Part shown: positions 11,623 to 14,645 of the stretch, one piece after another
Position numbering within the stretch: the first letter of the stretch is position 1
Layout: the number at the start of each line of letters is the position of its first letter
From: an uncultured Bacilli bacterium
GTDB taxonomy: Bacteria; Bacillota_I; Bacilli_A; RF39; UBA660
NCBI GenBank assembly: GCA_947589165.1
Contig: CANQCH010000011.1
Location: 1-14,645, forward strand
Direction of reading: 5' to 3'
DNA: 14,645 nt
The notes under the pieces: generated by a model
Database searches by the model: none
Seen by the model: the letters and a program-made list of their open reading frames with translations, nothing else
Told to the model about the DNA's origin: nothing
Translations under genes and position numbers: made by a program

Positions 11623-13795
11623 CATCATCGTCATCATCTCCAAAGAAATCATCAAAAAATTCATCATCGGTAATTACGTTTTCATTCACAATAATACTAT
11701 CCGCATCAACATTTATTTTTGTTTTTTCATTATTATTGGTTTTAGGAACTATAGTTTCTTCCACCTTGTTCTCTTCATTCGCTAATGGCTCTTTAGACAC
11801 AGTATCTTCCCCTAATTCTTCCGTAGTATCTTTAGCCTCTTCTTCTAACTCAAAAGCTTTTAATTTTTCATCAATATCTTTTAACATAGCATCTAAATCT
11901 AAATTATTTACTGTCGGTTTAGTAGGATTAGAAGGAGCGTTTAAATTAGGTAATATATTGGGATCATTAAAGCTAGAACCCATACCATTCATATTAGGCA
12001 TTCCAAAAGGATTACTAAAAGGATTAGCAAACGGATTGGGACCTAAATCACCAACATTACCACCTTGTTCAGCCATTAATTTATTACGTTTATCCACCAC
12101 ATATTTTTTTAAATCAAATAATTCCACGGGTTGTTTTACTCTAACCGGATAAGGTTCATCTACTTTTTCAATGCCCCAATCAATTTTAAAATCCGGTTGC
12201 AATTTAATTTTAAAAGGATTAGTCCGCGTCCGAATTAATATACCCTCAAATAATTTCATTTTTTGTAAATCTGTAATCGAAGCTAAAGGCCGCGTCGCGT
12301 TTTTGTCTTTTTCATCTGTAACTTTAACTTCCCCACACATTTTACTAATTTCTTCTAAGGCTTTCAATTCTGAACTAATTAAATAAATTAAATTATTACA
12401 GTTACCACGAATAATTTGCGCTACTTCTTCGCCATAAACAGAATTAAGTTGGGCAAAGTCTTGAATAATAAAAGTAAATCTAATTAACCTGCTCCGTGCA
12501 GCCGAAATCATCGAATCGACATCTCTTAACGGCGGCATATTGGCAAATTCATCAAGAATAAAATTTGTTCGAATCGGTAGTTTACCGCCTTTTTCTTGCG
12601 CCACATCAATTAAAGTTTCATAACATTGCTTAATAAAAATCGTCATTAAACTATGATAAGTTTTCTTTTCATCATGAATTATCATAAAGATCGCAGTTTT
12701 GCCTTCACCAATACTTCGTAAATCAAAATCACTATATGATAACATTTCACTTAAATTTTCTTGGGTCGAAAATCTTCTTATTTTTTGCCGAAAAGTTGAT
12801 AAAATTCCCCCTTTAGTATCCGTAGGCGCATTTATAGTATTAGAAGCAAAAATATAAGCGCTAGAACTTTCCCCTTTAAAACGAAAGTATTCATTAATGT
12901 AGTGACTAGTTCCACATCTTTCTTCCCCAACCGTACTCATTAAATTAATACTATTTAAGTTAATTTCTTTTTCCTTGGCATCCATAAAAAGCCCTAAAGC
13001 TAAACCAGAAAAATAATCAGCCGCGCTCTTTTCCCAGAAATCCGAATCACTTTTATTATTCGGATCATATAAAATATTTAAAGCAATATCATCTAATAAT
13101 TCCGTCGCTTTATCTAAATTCCCGGCTTTGTAATATTGATATGGTAAAGTTAAAGGATTCCAGGCATTCCCATTTTGCGGCTCCCGAAAGTTTAAAACAA
13201 TAATTTTATAACCCCGACTTTTTAAATAATGCGCACTATTTTTATATAGTTCTCCTTTAGGGTCGGTAATAATCATACTTTCGCCTTTTTTAGCTAAAAA
13301 GTTAACCATGGGTTTAACGATTGTTTCGGTTTTCCCACTACCAGTAGAACCTAAAATTAGGCTATGATATTCACCATTATCAATATAGGTTTCTTTATCA
13401 TTATTAATAATGGGGATACCGGCAGCATCTAAGGTATCAGCAAACCGATTAATTTTAACAACATCTTTGCCTTTTTTTATTTCTTTAGCATCAGCCCATT
13501 TAGCATAACCGTCACTTTCTTTCGTTTTTAATTTAATGCCGACACCATGACCTTTATCTTTTTTGAAAATATAGGAAGAAACACTCGTAAATATAGCAAT
13601 CAATGAACCGATAAACATTAAAATTGTCACCGGTAAATAAGGCATTGTAAAAGCTTTAAAAGGGACTAAGCCATAAAAGACGCCATCATTAAGTAAAGAA
13701 GTAAAATTCAAAATAGCTATGGCACATAAGTAAAGTAGTAAAATACAATAAATAATAAACATAATTAAATCTTTTTTATCTATTTTGAACTTCAT
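11618..13795 (-). CDS. VirD4/TraG-type type IV coupling ATPase
   Basis: VirD4/TraG proteins are inner-membrane hexameric ATPases that feed substrates into type IV secretion channels. This 725-residue protein has two N-terminal helices (about 10-31 and 52-76) and Walker A LGSTGSGKTE (148-157). The family motif MIITDPKGELY comes next (174-184), then Walker B FILDEFANMPPLRD (412-425) and the sensor segment FIIQDFAQLNSVYG (442-455). From about 580 the tail is unlike the family core: a tandem NPF stretch (587-597), a glutamate-rich coiled segment (631-680) and a final run of Asp/Glu/Phe (710-725). Such tails often bind substrates or adaptors. The ATG is preceded by AAAGGAAG. It has its own strong promoter, and no relaxase gene is near. 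A role in conjugation is possible, but protein secretion by a chromosomal system fits the context at least as well. Confidence 0.92.
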   Translation of the reverse strand: MKFKIDKKDLIMFIIYCILLLYLCAIAILNFTSLLNDGVFYGLVPFKAFTMPYLPVTILMFIGSLIAIFTSVSSYIFKKDKGHGVGIKLKTKESDGYAKWADAKEIKKGKDVVKINRFADTLDAAGIPIINNDKETYIDNGEYHSLILGSTGSGKTETIVKPMVNFLAKKGESMIITDPKGELYKNSAHYLKSRGYKIIVLNFREPQNGNAWNPLTLPYQYYKAGNLDKATELLDDIALNILYDPNNKSDSDFWEKSAADYFSGLALGLFMDAKEKEINLNSINLMSTVGEERCGTSHYINEYFRFKGESSSAYIFASNTINAPTDTKGGILSTFRQKIRRFSTQENLSEMLSYSDFDLRSIGEGKTAIFMIIHDEKKTYHSLMTIFIKQCYETLIDVAQEKGGKLPIRTNFILDEFANMPPLRDVDSMISAARSRLIRFTFIIQDFAQLNSVYGEEVAQIIRGNCNNLIYLISSELKALEEISKMCGEVKVTDEKDKNATRPLASITDLQKMKLFEGILIRTRTNPFKIKLQPDFKIDWGIEKVDEPYPVRVKQPVELFDLKKYVVDKRNKLMAEQGGNVGDLGPNPFANPFSNPFGMPNMNGMGSSFNDPNILPNLNAPSNPTKPTVNNLDLDAMLKDIDEKLKAFELEEEAKDTTEELGEDTVSKEPLANEENKVEETIVPKTNNNEKTKINVDADSIIVNENVITDDEFFDDFFGDDDDDE

Positions 13796-13819
13796 TTTGT
13801 TTTCTTCCTTTCTTTAAGT

Positions 13820-13848
13820 ATTATACAAAATAATCCTGTTTTTCTCAA
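13820..13848 (-). promoter_or_regulatory. Promoter of the coupling-protein gene
   Basis: On the minus strand there is a -35 TTGAGA (13843-13848), a 17-base spacer and a perfect -10 TATAAT (13820-13825). It fits entirely into the 56-base gap after the lipoprotein gene. With no terminator visible there, read-through from upstream is also likely. Confidence 0.82.
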
Positions 13849-13851
13849 CTA

Positions 13852-14586
13852 TTATCTGTGATTTTTTGCTTTAATGGCCAAGCCAATAATTAAACCTAAA
13901 AATACTAAACTAATTAAAAATATAACATTATATTGGCGCTTTTTAGCATCTTCTCTAGTGGTAGTTGATTCTGGTTTTTCTTCAAAAATATGATCGTCTT
14001 TATTTTCGGTAGTTACACGAGGTAAAGAATAAGATAGACGCACAGCTTTATCCATATAGTTTTCTCGCGTAATATTCCAGGTATAGACATTACCATCAAC
14101 CTTATCGGCATTACTGACAATTACTTCCATATCCGTTTCAATATTAATGGTAATATTTTCTAATAAAGGATAATTATCAAAAGCCTCACATTTTCTATTA
14201 GTACGAATTAAAACATAATTATCTTCCGTTTGAATATTTAACTCCTTAAAACATTGATTTACCGCCGCCGAACGATAAAAATCACTAAGTGAAAAGGTGT
14301 TAGCAATATTTAAATTTTTAATATTGTTATTTTCCGTCCGCGTCAAATTATAACGTTTGGCACTAGTTGAATTAGAATTGGCATAAACCGCCATCGGTTT
14401 TAGATTATCTAATACCGTTGGCAATGTTTGATCTTGGTAAATTTCATTTTTATTCGTATCAACGCTAATTACACTTTGTTCTTGAAAATCATCCTCCGTT
14501 ATCTTTAAGTCATAGTTAACGGTACAACCACTTAATAATAAAATACTTAATAATAATAATAATAATAATAATATTTTCTTTTTCAT
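13852..14586 (-). CDS. Lipoprotein with C-terminal membrane helix (LppM-like)
   Basis: The signal peptide MKKKI is followed by eight leucines and the lipobox LLSGC, so Cys21 should be lipidated after signal peptidase II cleavage. The outer domain (about 22-215) begins TVNYDLKITEDDF and ends with RLSYSLP, alternating beta-like segments, with two cysteines (in NQCFKELN and NRKCEAF) that may pair. A second membrane helix (about 218-238, VIFLISLVFLGLIIGLAI) and a basic tail AKNHR end the protein, anchoring it at both ends. This plan recalls the LppM/DUF3153 group, a tentative match. The ATG follows GGAAAGG. It lies immediately upstream of the coupling ATPase, in the same direction and without a terminator. 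A shared envelope role is possible but unproven. Confidence 0.85.
   Translation of the reverse strand: MKKKILLLLLLLLSILLLSGCTVNYDLKITEDDFQEQSVISVDTNKNEIYQDQTLPTVLDNLKPMAVYANSNSTSAKRYNLTRTENNNIKNLNIANTFSLSDFYRSAAVNQCFKELNIQTEDNYVLIRTNRKCEAFDNYPLLENITINIETDMEVIVSNADKVDGNVYTWNITRENYMDKAVRLSYSLPRVTTENKDDHIFEEKPESTTTREDAKKRQYNVIFLISLVFLGLIIGLAIKAKNHR
14548..14571. repeat. Trinucleotide microsatellite, eight TAA/TTA units
   Basis: Eight tandem copies of TAA on the plus strand are read as eight TTA leucine codons (residues 6-13) in the signal-peptide core of the lipoprotein. Slippage by whole units would alter the hydrophobic length without shifting the frame. Confidence 0.85.
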
Positions 14587-14621
14587 CTAATTTACCTTTC
14601 CATTTTTTATTTTTAAATTTT

Positions 14622-14627
14622 ATTATA
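14622..14627 (-). promoter_or_regulatory. -10 element upstream of the lipoprotein gene
   Basis: A perfect minus-strand TATAAT lies 35 bases upstream of the ATG. With a 17-base spacer the -35 box would run past the end of the window, so it cannot be judged. Confidence 0.5.
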
Positions 14628-14645
14628 ACGGCTAATGTAATACTA

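Noticed and set aside
11736..12152. 138-codon open frame on the plus strand opposite the coupling-protein gene
   Set aside because: It lies opposite the low-complexity tail of a clear VirD4-type gene, its protein is serine- and leucine-rich like other antisense shadows, and it has no promoter context.
11618..14586. Integrative conjugative element suggested by the VirD4-type gene
   Set aside because: No relaxase, integrase, transfer origin or flanking attachment repeats are visible, and the surrounding genes look chromosomal.

Overview
The window is AT-rich, compact and mostly read from the minus strand. It looks like chromosomal DNA of an uncultured low-GC Bacillota, possibly of the RF39/Mollicutes-related Bacilli type. 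This rests on the elongator tRNA-Met resembling that of Bacillus, the sigmaA-type promoters, strong Shine-Dalgarno sites, short U-tailed terminators, heavy TAA stop use and scpA/scpB/miaB of Gram-positive type. The lineage is an inference from style, not a phylogeny. The standard bacterial code fits: Trp is TGG, no long gene needs TGA read as Trp, and TGA appears once as a stop.

Region 1 (1-2376) is a minus-strand operon behind a strong promoter (2348-2376): an unrecognised single-pass membrane protein, then scpA and scpB, the condensin partners of SMC. Region 2 (2396-4014) holds a plus-strand elongator tRNA-Met (CAT) with its own promoter. It is convergent with miaB, and the two share a bidirectional terminator. 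An almost gene-free stretch of about 290 bases follows.

Region 3 (4225-8529) is the most unusual part: seven minus-strand genes running from a promoter at 8501-8529 to a terminator at 4227-4258. In order of transcription they are two short pilin-like proteins with nearly identical MKEATGELN leaders, two larger related TadE/F-like minor-pilin candidates, a TadZ/CpaE-like protein with a degenerate P-loop, and two related two-helix proteins that resemble VirB2/TrbC pilins. One of these last two carries a C-terminal tail of nineteen 12-residue aspartate/asparagine-rich repeats of the calcium-binding thrombospondin-3/dockerin style. The last gene also has its own promoter, with a dyad across its -35 box. 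My reading is a surface filament or secretion apparatus combining Tad-like and type IV secretion-like parts. No assembly ATPase, platform protein or prepilin peptidase lies in the window.

Region 4 (8552-11597) has separate small units: an M29-type aminopeptidase, an unrecognised plus-strand gene that overlaps tail-to-tail with a DedA/VTT membrane protein, and a single-domain rhodanese. Region 5 (11603-14645) holds a VirD4/TraG-type coupling ATPase with an acidic tail and, upstream, a lipoprotein with an additional C-terminal membrane helix. The coupling protein has its own strong promoter. No relaxase, integrase or attachment site accompanies it, so it may serve a chromosomal secretion system, perhaps the apparatus of region 3, rather than a conjugative element.
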